A DNA stretch of 64,000 nt from Methylococcaceae bacterium (GCA_030693065.1 JAUYBL010000034.1:1-64000), one strand, 5' to 3'; shown: positions 36,751 to 46,164, counted from the first letter of the stretch. Numbers and translations: made by a program. The notes: generated by a model not told the origin, from the sequence alone.

Positions 36751-38886
36751 TTACCGCAAAGACGCTGCAACCGTCGGCGTTGTTACCGCTTGCGTCACAA
36801 TCTCCGGGGTTAAAAGCTGCGGCAATACAACGCGGTTTGATGAATTACCTGCGCCAGCCGGATAAAACACATACAGCGGTACGCCACTACGACCAAACTC
36901 CGCTAAGAGCTTGGTAATTTCAGGATCCCGGTTGGTCCAGTCGCCCTTTAGGTAATTAATGCCGCCCCGTTTAAAGGTTTCGATGACTGAAGGCTGGCTC
37001 AATGCGACCTTTTCATTCACCAAACAACTGATGCACCAAGCGGCAGTCATATTAAGAAAGACCGGTTTGCCTTGACTGCGTAATTCAAATAATCGTTCTG
37101 CTGAATAGGCTTCGTAGTTTTCCGCCAGCTCGGTTTTTAAGGGTGCGGCGTGGGTATCTACTCCGACATATCCACCGGCTAATGCCACGCCCAAAGCCAA
37201 CACGGTGACTACCGCACCAGTGCGTTGAGCGATATTGCCACCGTATTTGGTGAACTCATAAACCCATGCGGCAAAAGCAATAACCACCATGCCACCCAAT
37301 GCCACCGCAACGGCATTGACACCGGCTTGCTGCGCCAACACCCACACCAACCAGACCGCCGCGCCATACATCGGAAACGCCAAGCCTTGCTTTAATCTAT
37401 CCATCCAGACACCGGGCTTGGGCAGAAACCGCTGCAAGTACGGCCATTGGCTCAGCAGTAAATACGGTAACGCCAGCCCCAATCCCAAAAAGAAAAACAC
37501 TGCCAGCAGCGAAGCCGGTGGTTGTGTTAAAGCAAAGCCAAGCGCCGCCCCCATAAATGGCGCAGTGCAAGGTGTGGCGACAATCGTCGCTAACACGCCG
37601 GTAAAAAAACTGCCGCTGTAACCGGGGCGCTCAGCCAATGAAGAGCCAACACCAGCTATGGAGCCACCTATCGAAAACACGCCGGACAAACTGAGTCCAA
37701 CCGCAAACATTAAATACGCTACAGCCAACACAAACAGCGGCGATTGAAATTGAAAGCCCCAACCAATTTCCGCGCCAGTGGCTTTTACAGCGATAAGTAC
37801 ACCGCCTAGCAAGCCAAAACTCACCAAGATTCCCAGCGTATAAGCCAAGCCTTGCAAGCGAGTTTGTCGAGGATCATGTTGCGCATGCTTTATTAACGAC
37901 AACGCTTTAATAGACAGCACCGGAAATACGCAAGGCATCAGATTGAGGATGATGCCGCCCAAAAAGGCCAACAATAAAGCAGTGGTTAGCAGCACATCCG
38001 GCTCACCGGCTTTGATCACACTAATGCCTGTGGCGACTTCTGCACCGGATACTTTCACGACATAGCCACGGGTAACCAGTCCATTGGCGCCCTCTTCTGT
38101 AACTGCCAACACGCCGGTAAGGGTTTCGTCCTTAGTTAGCGGCGCTTCGCCAGGCTTAAGCTGTAACTCCAGCTTGTCGCCGGACAATTGCCAACTTTGC
38201 TCCGCGCCATGATTTACCTTGCCCCACTCAGCCGGGTAAAACCAAACATTTTTGATGGTCGCCGATTGCCCCTTCACTTCAGCAATTTGGAACGACAACA
38301 GCTCTTTGTTATACGCCAAGCTTATTGGCCACGGGCTCACACCCGGCAAGCTGGCTCTGGCCTGTTCAATTAACGGACTACCCTGCCCTGCATCAACACC
38401 TGCAGCCACTATTGGCAAATCCAGGCTTAATTCAACTTTTTGAGGAATGCATAATTCCTCGCAAACCAGCCACTTCACTTTGGCATTGATGGTAAACACG
38501 CTGCCCGCAGCGCTTTCGCGAGGCACTTTAATTTTGTTAAGCAGCGTTACTTCGTTTTCATAGCCGTAATTAACTATCGGCCCGAGCGTAATGCGACTAG
38601 GCGTCGGCCACTGAATTTCACCGGCTGTTGCGCCATCTGGTAGCTGGTAATCGATAGTCGTCGCTAAGCCGGAATCACCTGGATTGCGCCAATAGGTATG
38701 CCAATGTGGAATAATTTGTTGATGTACACCAACTAAAATCTCATCGCCAGGATGCACAGCATCGGCAGAGGCGACTAATTGCGCTTTAACTTGCTCGGTA
38801 GCAGCTTCGAATGAACTCGCCTGCGCCACACTGCCAAACAGTGCGGTTAATGCAAAAACGCTGATGAGTGTTCGAAGTAAAAACAT
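36751..38886 (-). CDS. thiol:disulfide interchange protein DsbD/ScsB-like
   Basis: Transfers thiol electrons from cytoplasmic thioredoxin across the inner membrane to periplasmic partners. I take ATG 38886 (711 aa); the TTG at 38898 is four codons earlier, and neither has a clear Shine-Dalgarno. A signal is followed by an N-terminal domain (about 25-270) with WLVCEELCIPQ (Cys pair near 141-145), typical of the ScsB/DipZ form rather than E. coli DsbD. The eight-helix core carries NLMPCVFPVLSIKALSL and ATPCTAPFMGAAL, each with a conserved Cys. The C-terminal thioredoxin domain has AAWCISCLVNE near 614-624. Neighbouring exported redoxin and peroxiredoxins are likely clients. Confidence 0.92.
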   Translation of the reverse strand: MFLLRTLISVFALTALFGSVAQASSFEAATEQVKAQLVASADAVHPGDEILVGVHQQIIPHWHTYWRNPGDSGLATTIDYQLPDGATAGEIQWPTPSRITLGPIVNYGYENEVTLLNKIKVPRESAAGSVFTINAKVKWLVCEELCIPQKVELSLDLPIVAAGVDAGQGSPLIEQARASLPGVSPWPISLAYNKELLSFQIAEVKGQSATIKNVWFYPAEWGKVNHGAEQSWQLSGDKLELQLKPGEAPLTKDETLTGVLAVTEEGANGLVTRGYVVKVSGAEVATGISVIKAGEPDVLLTTALLLAFLGGIILNLMPCVFPVLSIKALSLIKHAQHDPRQTRLQGLAYTLGILVSFGLLGGVLIAVKATGAEIGWGFQFQSPLFVLAVAYLMFAVGLSLSGVFSIGGSIAGVGSSLAERPGYSGSFFTGVLATIVATPCTAPFMGAALGFALTQPPASLLAVFFFLGLGLALPYLLLSQWPYLQRFLPKPGVWMDRLKQGLAFPMYGAAVWLVWVLAQQAGVNAVAVALGGMVVIAFAAWVYEFTKYGGNIAQRTGAVVTVLALGVALAGGYVGVDTHAAPLKTELAENYEAYSAERLFELRSQGKPVFLNMTAAWCISCLVNEKVALSQPSVIETFKRGGINYLKGDWTNRDPEITKLLAEFGRSGVPLYVFYPAGAGNSSNRVVLPQLLTPEIVTQAVTTPTVAASLR

Positions 38887-38926
38887 TGGTGATTTCAAAG
38901 TCGCAATTAGTCAGCCAGAACTTAAC

Positions 38927-39817
38927 TTAAGCCCGCAAGTGTTTATTAAAAAACGCAATGGTGCGTTCCCATGCCAATTTGGCTGCTTTTTCGTCGAAGC
39001 GTGGTGTGGTGTCGTTGTTAAAGCCATGTTGAACGCCTGGATAGACATAGGCTTCATAACTTACCCCGGCAGTTTTTAATGCCGCCTCGTAAGCTGGCCA
39101 ACCGGCATTGATGCGCTCATCTTCACCCGCGTATTGGATCAGCAACGGCGCTTTAATTTTCGCTGTTTCTTCTGCAGTTGGTTGGCTGCCATAGAAAGGC
39201 ACACCGGCTGCTAGATCAGGAATTTGTGTCGCCAAATAATTCACTACGCCACCGCCGTAGCAAAAACCTACCGCCCCGACTTTGCCGTTGCCTTCAGGTA
39301 AATTTTTCAGTACGTCCACCGCGGCAAGAAAATCGGCGCGAGTTTTGGTTTGATCCAGTCCTTTGAATAACTCTCTGGCCTTGTCTTCATCACCTGGGTA
39401 ACCACCTAACGTGAATAACGCATCAGGTGCGAAAGCGATAAAGTTATCCAGCGCTATCCGGCGAGCAATGTCTTCAATGTGTGGATTTAAGCCACGATTT
39501 TCATGGATTACCAATACCGTTGGTAATTTGCCAGTCACTTGCGCAGGCTTGACTAAGTAGCCGCGAATTTTGCCGTAACCCGCAGGCGATGGGTATTCCA
39601 CATAGGTCGCAGTGATCCGAGGATCGTTATTGCTTATTTGTTGAGCTTGGGCAAATTTTGGGCTTAACGCTTCCAGTAAACCTTCTGCTGTTAAACCAAT
39701 AACAGTAAATTTTGCCGCTGAAGATAAAAAGCCGCGGCGCGATATGTCGCCGTGAACAAATTTATCGAATAATTTCAGCACTTCCGGTGGAAAATCGTTT
39801 GCCGTTTTGCGTGTCAT
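38927..39817 (-). CDS. Tat-exported dienelactone hydrolase family protein
   Basis: A 296-aa alpha/beta hydrolase. A twin-arginine signal SRRGFLSSAAKFTVIG is at about 31-46 after a folded-looking pre-segment. VIHENRGLNPHIEDIARRIA precedes the nucleophile elbow GAVGFCYGGGVVN, with Cys as nucleophile as in dienelactone hydrolases. The C-terminal His is in YPGVQHGFNND. The catalytic set appears complete. Substrate unknown; exported versions occur in many proteobacteria. It lies 40 bp upstream of dsbD. Confidence 0.9.
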   Translation of the reverse strand: MTRKTANDFPPEVLKLFDKFVHGDISRRGFLSSAAKFTVIGLTAEGLLEALSPKFAQAQQISNNDPRITATYVEYPSPAGYGKIRGYLVKPAQVTGKLPTVLVIHENRGLNPHIEDIARRIALDNFIAFAPDALFTLGGYPGDEDKARELFKGLDQTKTRADFLAAVDVLKNLPEGNGKVGAVGFCYGGGVVNYLATQIPDLAAGVPFYGSQPTAEETAKIKAPLLIQYAGEDERINAGWPAYEAALKTAGVSYEAYVYPGVQHGFNNDTTPRFDEKAAKLAWERTIAFFNKHLRA

Positions 39818-39856
39818 ATTTCACCTAAATTAACGTTATTCAGATACAGATGCATA

Positions 39857-39928
39857 TGTAGGAGCGGGTGGGAGCGACGCCCACGTCGCGACCGAGGGCT
39901 TCAAATCGCGACGAGGGCGTCGCTCCCA
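39857..39928. repeat. REP-like palindrome
   Basis: TGGGAGCGACGCC (39869-39881) is inverted as GGCGTCGCTCCCA (39916-39928), with inner GTCGCGA/TCGCGAC arms. It is preceded by the REP core GTAGGAGCGGG also present at 23129 and 30340. It lies between the hydrolase and SMP-30 genes. Confidence 0.65.
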
Positions 39929-40031
39929 CAAGACACTTTCACAACACGCAACTGATGCTAAATATTTTTACCATCAACATTTAAATTGTAGGGTGGGGTG
40001 CAAGCTTTAATCTGCCCACCACCCTGCAAGA

Positions 40032-40997
40032 CTATTTGGCGCGGCCTTTATATCCTTGAGCTATCAACGGGATTTTATAAGCTGCACCACGACCTACTGC
40101 ATAAAGGGTTTTCTTCTCTGCACCAGCAAAAGCAATATTTTGTGGCTTTTGTGGCAAAGGAATGATGCCTAAAGGCTCGCCTTTTGCGTTAAATACTTCA
40201 ATACCTGAATTGGATGCGACATACAGTCTGTCCGCATCATCTATAGCAAGACCATCGGCACCGCTTGACCAGGCGCCATCAGCTTGTTTCCAGCCGTCCA
40301 GTTTGGCGAAATTGCGTTTGTTGGTAATTGAACCATCAGCGCCAATGTCATAAGCAAGAATGTGTTCGCCAGAGGTATTAGCGACATACAAAATATTTTC
40401 TTCTTTGTTCAACTGAATGCCATTTGGACGATCAATATCGTTGGCTAAGCGTTTTAATTCACCGGCCGGGGTTATGTGATACACGCCCGGTGTAGAGGCT
40501 GGTGGATTAGGGTTGTCTTTTGATGGACGGGTACCGCTGTCAGTAAAATAAACACCGCCAGTCTTGGTAAGAACTACATCATTAGGCCTTTGAAAAGGTT
40601 TACCTTCAAAGTTTTCCGCGAACACTTTTTGCTTTTCTACCGGGCTAATAATCCCAACCTTGGGTTGCAGCGTTTGCACAGCAATAATTTCGCCATTGGC
40701 ATTTAAAGCCAAGCCGTTAGCGCCATTGGAATTTTCTAAAAAGGTAGAAACGCTGTTGTCTGGTGCGATACGCACAATTTTATTGGCTTGAGTTTCAGTG
40801 AACAGCAAGCTGCCATCTGAGTAACCGATAGGTCCTTCAGTCCCTTTAAAGCCATCCTTAATTAATTCGATGACCACGCCACCTGCAGACACGCCCGGAA
40901 TAGCCGGTGTCACGGGGTCGTCGGCTTGTACCGCCGCTGCAAACGCTAAGGCGCCTAATACTGTAAATAATTTAGCGTGTGTAGTTTTTTGTAACAT
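40032..40997 (-). CDS. exported SMP-30/gluconolactonase-like protein
   Basis: A 321-aa six-bladed propeller with a Sec signal (about 1-25, ending VQA). Family segments are GFKGTEGPIGYSDGSLLFTE near 48-67 (metal-ligand Glu), FQRPNDVVLTKTGGVYFTDS near 137-156 and DRPNGIQLNKEENILYVANT near 190-209. WSSGADGLAIDDADRLYVAS carries the catalytic Asp. Enzymes of this family hydrolyse sugar or aromatic lactones; the exported location here is uncommon and the substrate is unknown. It neighbours a dienelactone hydrolase-like gene, so two lactonase-type enzymes sit side by side. Confidence 0.9.
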   Translation of the reverse strand: MLQKTTHAKLFTVLGALAFAAAVQADDPVTPAIPGVSAGGVVIELIKDGFKGTEGPIGYSDGSLLFTETQANKIVRIAPDNSVSTFLENSNGANGLALNANGEIIAVQTLQPKVGIISPVEKQKVFAENFEGKPFQRPNDVVLTKTGGVYFTDSGTRPSKDNPNPPASTPGVYHITPAGELKRLANDIDRPNGIQLNKEENILYVANTSGEHILAYDIGADGSITNKRNFAKLDGWKQADGAWSSGADGLAIDDADRLYVASNSGIEVFNAKGEPLGIIPLPQKPQNIAFAGAEKKTLYAVGRGAAYKIPLIAQGYKGRAK

Positions 40998-41358
40998 CTT
41001 GTTCTCCGGTTTAAAGCTAATTAATCAAAATTTTGAAAAACAAATAGGGTTAAATTCTTGCCGACCCACTGTTATATTTCGCGAATTAAACTTGCTTGAA
41101 GACGATAAAACCGTCTAATTACTTATCCCAAATTCAAACTAGGAAACGATTGCACTAACCAAATAACCGCCAAAGGCACCGAAAATATAAAACCCACATT
41201 GACCAGCCAAAAAATCGTTGGAAGCAGAAATCTTTGCCATGTTTGCTCGTTCATATGCCGTTATCCTTACGTTTATTGATTAGTTACTCGATCATTATTT
41301 AGTCAGCGTAATTTAGAGAGGATTAAACCAGCGCCGAAGAGCTGATTTTTGTTCTTGC
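40998..41358. other. gap between SMP-30 gene and exbD
   Basis: Holds the SMP-30 leader, a small hairpin AGACG/CGTCT near 41099-41116, and one small candidate membrane-peptide frame at 41139-41255. Nothing else is recognised. Confidence 0.5.
41139..41255 (-). CDS. small hydrophobic ORF, possibly frameshifted
   Basis: An ATG at 41255 with AAGGA nine bases upstream opens a 38-codon frame (MNEQTWQRFLLPN...) whose second half is hydrophobic. A shift by one base at the GGG of 41220-41222 would instead continue into IFWLVNVGFIFSVPLAVIWL and stop at 41123. That gives a 43-aa peptide with a very regular single membrane helix. The second version looks more like a real small membrane protein, so an indel or an assembly error is possible. 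Function unknown. Confidence 0.35.
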   Translation of the reverse strand, partial: YERANMAKISASNDFLAGQCGFYIFGAFGGYLVSAIVS

Positions 41359-41778
41359 TTACTTCGCACCGCTTGGCGCAGTCAGTACCGATAACTTGGT
41401 AATGCCTGAGCGTTCAATTGATGCCATTACCTTGGCAACCGTGCCGTATTTAACGCCATCATCAGCATTAAGATTGAGTGCAATTTCCGGATCCGCAGCC
41501 TTGCGAGTTAACAATTCCTTTTCAAACGACTCCAGCGCAATCTCAGTTTTATCTATAAAAACAGCACCTTTGTCATTAACACTGATGTAAACCGCTTCTT
41601 TTTCTTCAGGTGGCGCAGTTTCCGCAGTTTTCGGTAAATTCACATGCACTGCCTGAGTCAACAACGGTGCTGTCACAATGAACACCACCAACAGTACCAA
41701 CATCACGTCAACCAATGGCGTAACGTTGATTTCGCCCATTACATCGTCTTCACCACCACCATTTGTATTAAAGGACAT
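41359..41778 (-). CDS. exbD: ExbD/TolR-type biopolymer transport protein
   Basis: Part of the proton-driven motor that energises TonB. The 139 aa show EINVTPLVDVMLVLLVVFIVTAP near 16-38, a single N-terminal membrane helix with the proton-channel Asp, then a periplasmic domain with VYISVNDKGAVFID. Its start overlaps the exbB stop by one base. It is the last gene of tonB-exbB-exbD on the minus strand. Confidence 0.93.
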   Translation of the reverse strand: MSFNTNGGGEDDVMGEINVTPLVDVMLVLLVVFIVTAPLLTQAVHVNLPKTAETAPPEEKEAVYISVNDKGAVFIDKTEIALESFEKELLTRKAADPEIALNLNADDGVKYGTVAKVMASIERSGITKLSVLTAPSGAK

Positions 41779-42692
41779 TAGACTTGTACTCCGTTGGTTT
41801 CTAAATCTTCATTATTAGATTTAAGTGCTGGCTTTTTGACCAAGGTTTCACCGCGTGCTGTCGGCGCTGAAGTTGAGCCTGTACGTTTGATCAAGAATGA
41901 CGTCTTTAATGCTAAATGACCAAACTCGACAGCGAAATCGTCAAGGAAAGCCCACACCACTTTGTTTCTGCGAATAAAAAAGTTGTAGCCAATAACTGCT
42001 GGTACCGCGACGGCAATACCGATTGCTGTTGCCACCAGTGCTTCACCGATAGGACCCGCCACTACTTCCAAGTTGGCTGAACCGCTCTTACTGATATTGG
42101 TTAACGCGCCCATAATCCCCCAAACCGTACCGAACAAGCCGACGAAAGGAGAAATACTGCCGATAGTTGCCAGGATAGCCAGGCCGCTTTCGAGTGAGCC
42201 GCGTTCTTTTTGCAGCTGCTGACGCAGACGTCTATCCAGCAACTCTTGACGCTCACCAGTGTGCTCAAGATCATGAGTAGTCGTACCGCCATCAGTTTCT
42301 AATAATGTTGCAAAACCAACCTCAGCGATTCTGGCCGCTGGGCCTTTATTGTCTTGCAACGCAGAGGCTGCTTGAAAATCTTTTGCACTCCAAAATTTCT
42401 TACTGTAGGCACGATTGTGATAGCCGATGCGCAGGTGTTGAATGCCTTTAATAAGTATTAACGCCCAGGTCACTACAGAAAAAGCTATCAATACATCTAA
42501 GGTTCCATCAACGATTAATCCTGACGTAATTTCCGGACCAACGGGTGGTGCGCTTGCCACAGATGACGCTACATTTGCAGCTGCAGGAGCCAAATCTGTT
42601 GCGACTGATTGTGCGCCGGAAACTGCTCCGGCAATGGGTGCTTGGGTGGCTGCCTGTGAAATTTCAGCTGCAGCGGTAGTTGGATCTGCCAT
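41778..42692 (-). CDS. exbB: ExbB/TolQ-type proton-channel protein
   Basis: A 304-aa MotA/TolQ/ExbB protein. An Ala/Pro/Ser-rich N-terminal stretch (about 1-55) is followed by a helix near 60-85 (TLDVLIAFSVVTWALILIKG), a cytoplasmic loop, and two further helices. These contain GLAILATIGSISPFVGLFGTVWG and GEALVATAIGIAVAVPAVIGYN, the channel signatures. The C-terminus is polar. It lies 15 bp after tonB. With exbD it forms the inner-membrane complex that should power the receptor at 30.7-33.7 kb. Confidence 0.93.
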   Translation of the reverse strand: MADPTTAAAEISQAATQAPIAGAVSGAQSVATDLAPAAANVASSVASAPPVGPEITSGLIVDGTLDVLIAFSVVTWALILIKGIQHLRIGYHNRAYSKKFWSAKDFQAASALQDNKGPAARIAEVGFATLLETDGGTTTHDLEHTGERQELLDRRLRQQLQKERGSLESGLAILATIGSISPFVGLFGTVWGIMGALTNISKSGSANLEVVAGPIGEALVATAIGIAVAVPAVIGYNFFIRRNKVVWAFLDDFAVEFGHLALKTSFLIKRTGSTSAPTARGETLVKKPALKSNNEDLETNGVQV

Positions 42693-42707
42693 AAATAAAC
42701 CTCAAAG

Positions 42708-43511
42708 TTACAATTTAAAATTAATAGGAACCGTCACCCAACCATCGATTGGGGTTTTGCCACGTGTAGCCGGAGCAAATGACCATTTTTTAACTGTTCT
42801 CACAGCTTCATCATCTAACACTTTCTGTCCGCTTGTTTTAAGCACGGCCACACTGTCAGGTTGTCCACTTGCAAGTACATGTACTTTCAACATCACCTTA
42901 CCTTCCCAACCGCGATCCATCGCTATTTCCGGGTAAACCGGCGCAGGGTTATCCAAATAACCTGCTCCTCCGCGAGGCTCAGTTACTTTTTCAACCGGTG
43001 GTGGCGGAGCCGGTGCCGGTGGCGCTGGAGTTGCAACCTCAGCCACGACCGCATTAGGTGGCGCTGGTGGTTGCTCAATAACTGGCTGCGGCTTCGGCTT
43101 TATCTTCGGCTTAGGCGGCTTGTTAATTGCCACAACCTTGGGCGGCGGTGGCGGCTGAATTACTTTTGGCGGTTGCGGCTTAACAAAAGAAATTTGCACC
43201 TTAGAAGGCACCTTTACCGGCTTTTCAATTTCAATTGGCTCGACATCAGATTTTTTAAAATACTCAACAACAACGGTATGAATAAATATCGACAACACAC
43301 CGATAACTAAATAATCAGCCAGTCTCCGATCACTACCAGAATCGTTAAATTTAAAATCGCTTAACGAAAAACCGCTAGCCGTCGCCAGAGAAAAAGCAGA
43401 CTCGCCATCCTGGCCGGATGCTTTAAATGGCAACACTTGCGCTGACTTGCCACCATTCGCTAAGCGGTCTTCGGAAGCAAATTGCTTACGACCCACCAAA
43501 GGACTACTCAT
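42708..43511 (-). CDS. tonB: TonB energy transducer
   Basis: Couples ExbBD to outer-membrane receptors. From ATG 43511 (GGGAG eight bases upstream; the GTG nine bases earlier is too close to that site) it is 267 aa. A cytoplasmic segment of about 65 residues precedes the membrane helix LADYLVIGVLSIFIHTVVVEY. A Pro-rich periplasmic spacer with PPKPKIKPKPQP repeats (about 100-170) follows. The C-terminal domain has NPAPVYPEIAMDRGWEGKVM and VKKWSFAPATRGKTPIDGW. The long cytoplasmic N-terminus is atypical, since most TonBs start with the anchor. Confidence 0.92.
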   Translation of the reverse strand: MSSPLVGRKQFASEDRLANGGKSAQVLPFKASGQDGESAFSLATASGFSLSDFKFNDSGSDRRLADYLVIGVLSIFIHTVVVEYFKKSDVEPIEIEKPVKVPSKVQISFVKPQPPKVIQPPPPPKVVAINKPPKPKIKPKPQPVIEQPPAPPNAVVAEVATPAPPAPAPPPPVEKVTEPRGGAGYLDNPAPVYPEIAMDRGWEGKVMLKVHVLASGQPDSVAVLKTSGQKVLDDEAVRTVKKWSFAPATRGKTPIDGWVTVPINFKL

Positions 43512-43973
43512 ATCATTCACTCCCTAAATGAACACCTAACCATGCTCATTCATCGTTAATTAAATCTGGAAACCAGCAACCATAATGCTTACAGCGCGGC
43601 ATCAACCATCACAATGATATTTAGCACGATACATGCCAATAAGTTACAGCTTGTGTTTTGACTATTACCCAGCCGCCTCAAGAGCCCGTTCCCCTAGGTC
43701 TGCAAGGGAAATAACCAGATTTATTTTCAACGTGCCCAAGCTGCTGTTTAGATTTAGATGAGGGCTGATTGCTGCTGTCTAAGCAACAAAGTGCTTAAGC
43801 ACTGTCTCTACAGCAACAGTTAGATGCCTCTCAATGGAAGCTTTGCAGATTTTCGATATTTTGAATTGCTGTCTAAATAGATAGCTGACATTAGCGTTAG
43901 CCCAGTTACCCGCCAAGTCCGCCTTTGCCTGTATAATTCCAGCCATCTCAATGACTTCGCGACACTCACTCTC
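43512..43973. other. divergent tonB-argH intergenic region
   Basis: No gene is supported. A TATAAT hexamer at 43932-43937 is placed well for an argH transcript starting near 43944. No clear -35 element or Fur-type box was found for tonB. Confidence 0.5.
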
Positions 43974-45365
43974 ATGACCAACATTAATACTGAAAAACTC
44001 TCCAGCGCCCGTTTTGCCCAAGCGACCGATGCATTTGTTGAAGTCTTTACCGCTTCGGTGGATTTTGATCAGCGTATGGCCCAGCAGGATATTCAAGGCT
44101 CCATCGCCCACGCCACCATGCTGGCCGCCAGCGGCATACTGACCGAACAGGAGCGTGATGCGATTATTGAAGGCTTGGGGCAAATTTCTGAAGAAATTCT
44201 CAACGGTGAATTTGTCTGGTCCATCAAACAAGAAGATGTCCACATGAACATCGAAGCGCGACTGACCGATATGATCGGCATCGCCGGAAAAAAACTGCAC
44301 ACCGGCCGCTCGCGCAACGACCAGGTCGCCACCGATATTCGGCTGTATTTACGGCATGAAATCGAGCAAATCACCGCGCAACTGGTCCGCCTGCAAACTG
44401 CCATTATCGATCTGGCCGAGCAAAATGCCGACACCATCATGCCCGGCTTCACGCATTTGCAAGTCGCCCAACCAATTACCTTTGGTCATCACTTAATGGC
44501 CTGGTTTGAAATGTTAAGCCGCGATCACGAACGTCTGCAGGATTGCAAAAAGCGCCTTAACGTCATGCCGCTTGGCGCCGCGGCATTGGCTGGCACCAGC
44601 TATCCGATTGATCGGCACTTGACCGCACAGCTGCTGGGCTTTAGCCGTCCATCGGCTAATTCTTTGGATTCAGTCAGTGACCGCGACTTTGCGATTGAAT
44701 TTACCGCCGCCGCCAGTTTGATCATGATGCATTTATCGCGTTTTTCTGAAGAGCTGATTTTATGGTCCAGCGCCCAGTTCGATTTCATCGAAATGCCCGA
44801 TGCCTTCTGCACCGGCTCATCAATCATGCCGCAAAAGAAAAATCCCGACGTACCCGAGCTGGTACGCGGCAAATCCGGCCGGGTCACCGGGCATTTGGTA
44901 TCGCTGTTGATGCTGATGAAAAGCCAGCCCTTGGCCTACAACAAAGACAATCAAGAAGATAAAGAACCGCTGTTCGACACCGCCGACACACTGATCAACT
45001 GCCTGCGCGCCTACGCCGACATGGTGCCGCACATCGCTCCCAAAAAAGCCAACATGTACAACTCCGCCAAACGCGGCTTCGCCACCGCCACGGATCTGGC
45101 CGATTACCTGGTCCGCAAAGGCATGGCCTTCCGCGATGCCCATGAAGTGGTCGGCTTAGCAGTGCGTTTAGGCATTGAAAGCCAACGCGATTTATCGGAA
45201 ATCTCATTGACTGAGTTACAGCAGTTTTCCGCTTTGATTACTGCTGATGTGTTTGAGTATTTAACACTGGAAGGCTCGGTGGCGTCGCGGAAGCATATTG
45301 GCGGGACTGCGCCGGAGACGGTTAGGGTGGCTATAGAGACTGCGAGGGAAAGCTTGAAGTTGTAA
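43974..45365 (+). CDS. argH: argininosuccinate lyase
   Basis: Last step of arginine synthesis: splits argininosuccinate to arginine and fumarate in the cytoplasm. The 463 aa include [20 protein letters not shown] near the start, [20 protein letters not shown] near 103-122, [20 protein letters not shown] near 152-171, and the superfamily signature [20 protein letters not shown] near 281-300. It is a monocistronic-looking gene with the downstream orphan genes more than 100 bp away. Confidence 0.97.
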   Translation: MTNINTEKLSSARFAQATDAFVEVFTASVDFDQRMAQQDIQGSIAHATMLAASGILTEQERDAIIEGLGQISEEILNGEFVWSIKQEDVHMNIEARLTDMIGIAGKKLHTGRSRNDQVATDIRLYLRHEIEQITAQLVRLQTAIIDLAEQNADTIMPGFTHLQVAQPITFGHHLMAWFEMLSRDHERLQDCKKRLNVMPLGAAALAGTSYPIDRHLTAQLLGFSRPSANSLDSVSDRDFAIEFTAAASLIMMHLSRFSEELILWSSAQFDFIEMPDAFCTGSSIMPQKKNPDVPELVRGKSGRVTGHLVSLLMLMKSQPLAYNKDNQEDKEPLFDTADTLINCLRAYADMVPHIAPKKANMYNSAKRGFATATDLADYLVRKGMAFRDAHEVVGLAVRLGIESQRDLSEISLTELQQFSALITADVFEYLTLEGSVASRKHIGGTAPETVRVAIETARESLKL

Positions 45366-45470
45366 GATTCCTAATCAAAAATATTTTTAATTTTTATATC
45401 CACTAAGTCGATCCGATGAAGCAATATATTGCATTTTATGATTTTCTAACATTAGCTAAATCACCTATTC

Positions 45471-46121
45471 ATGGATAAAAAACTTAAGAAGTGGTTGCGG
45501 TGGCTGGACGTTATCAAGACCGAAGTACAGGACCTAGTAATGGCGAAACGCACATTCCATGAGGTCCAGCAGCTCATTAGTAACAATCCAATGCTACATC
45601 AACCAAACTCTTTCTATGGCTACTTGTCTCGAACCTATGTCTCCCATGTTGTTATTGGGATACGTCGACAAATAAAGTGTGACAAACAGAGCATTTCCAT
45701 GGCTCGATTGCTCGAGGAACTAATTGAGTCGCCTCAAGTTTTGACCCGAAAATACTACGTCGACTTGTATAAAGGCTCGATTGTAGAAAATTTTGCTGAT
45801 CAAGACTTCAACAAATTTGCTGCACCAGGAATGCCGTACATTGACTCAACTCACGTGGCCGCTGATCTCACTCGTCTTCGTAACTCCACAAAGCGCTGCG
45901 AGGACTTCGCTGATAAACGAGTTGCTCATCGAGATAAGACAGAGCCGAAAGAATTACCAACTTTCATGGAAGTTGATGAGTGCATAGCCCTTCTTGACGA
46001 ACTCTATGTCCGATACTTCATGCTTTTTCACGCATCACACATGGACAGTCTACTGCCAACTCGGCAGTTCGACTGGCGAGCAATTTTCCGCATACCATGG
46101 ATTTCTCAAGGTGAAAATTAG
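45471..46121 (+). CDS. AbiU2/HEPN-like hypothetical protein
   Basis: A 216-aa all-helical cytoplasmic protein. The middle segment YVSHVVIGIRRQIKCDKQSI then RLLEELIESPQVLTRKYYVD, and the later DFADKRVAHRDK, resemble the AbiU2-type HEPN domain as I remember it. That is a family named after a lactococcal abortive-infection protein. The RVAHRD segment is in the place of the HEPN active-site His, but I cannot confirm the canonical Arg-His spacing. No obvious antitoxin follows. It sits in a small orphan insert between argH and tamA. Alternative: an unrelated helical domain. Confidence 0.5.
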   Translation: MDKKLKKWLRWLDVIKTEVQDLVMAKRTFHEVQQLISNNPMLHQPNSFYGYLSRTYVSHVVIGIRRQIKCDKQSISMARLLEELIESPQVLTRKYYVDLYKGSIVENFADQDFNKFAAPGMPYIDSTHVAADLTRLRNSTKRCEDFADKRVAHRDKTEPKELPTFMEVDECIALLDELYVRYFMLFHASHMDSLLPTRQFDWRAIFRIPWISQGEN

Positions 46122-46133
46122 CGCCGAAGCCAC

Positions 46134-46164
46134 AGTGGGCAAATGGCTTTATCGTTTGCCCACT
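46134..46164. repeat. dispersed hairpin repeat
   Basis: AGTGGGCAAA (46134-46143) is inverted as TTTGCCCACT (46155-46164) with an 11-nt loop. A related GGTGGGCA...TTGTCCACC unit follows at 46182-46207. The pair begins 13 bp after the AbiU2-like stop and could terminate that transcript. Confidence 0.5.

Noticed and set aside
43779-44300. 173-codon minus-strand frame antisense to argH and its upstream region
   Set aside because: It mirrors the codon structure of argH on the opposite strand, has no domain signature and no ribosome-binding site. It is a shadow.
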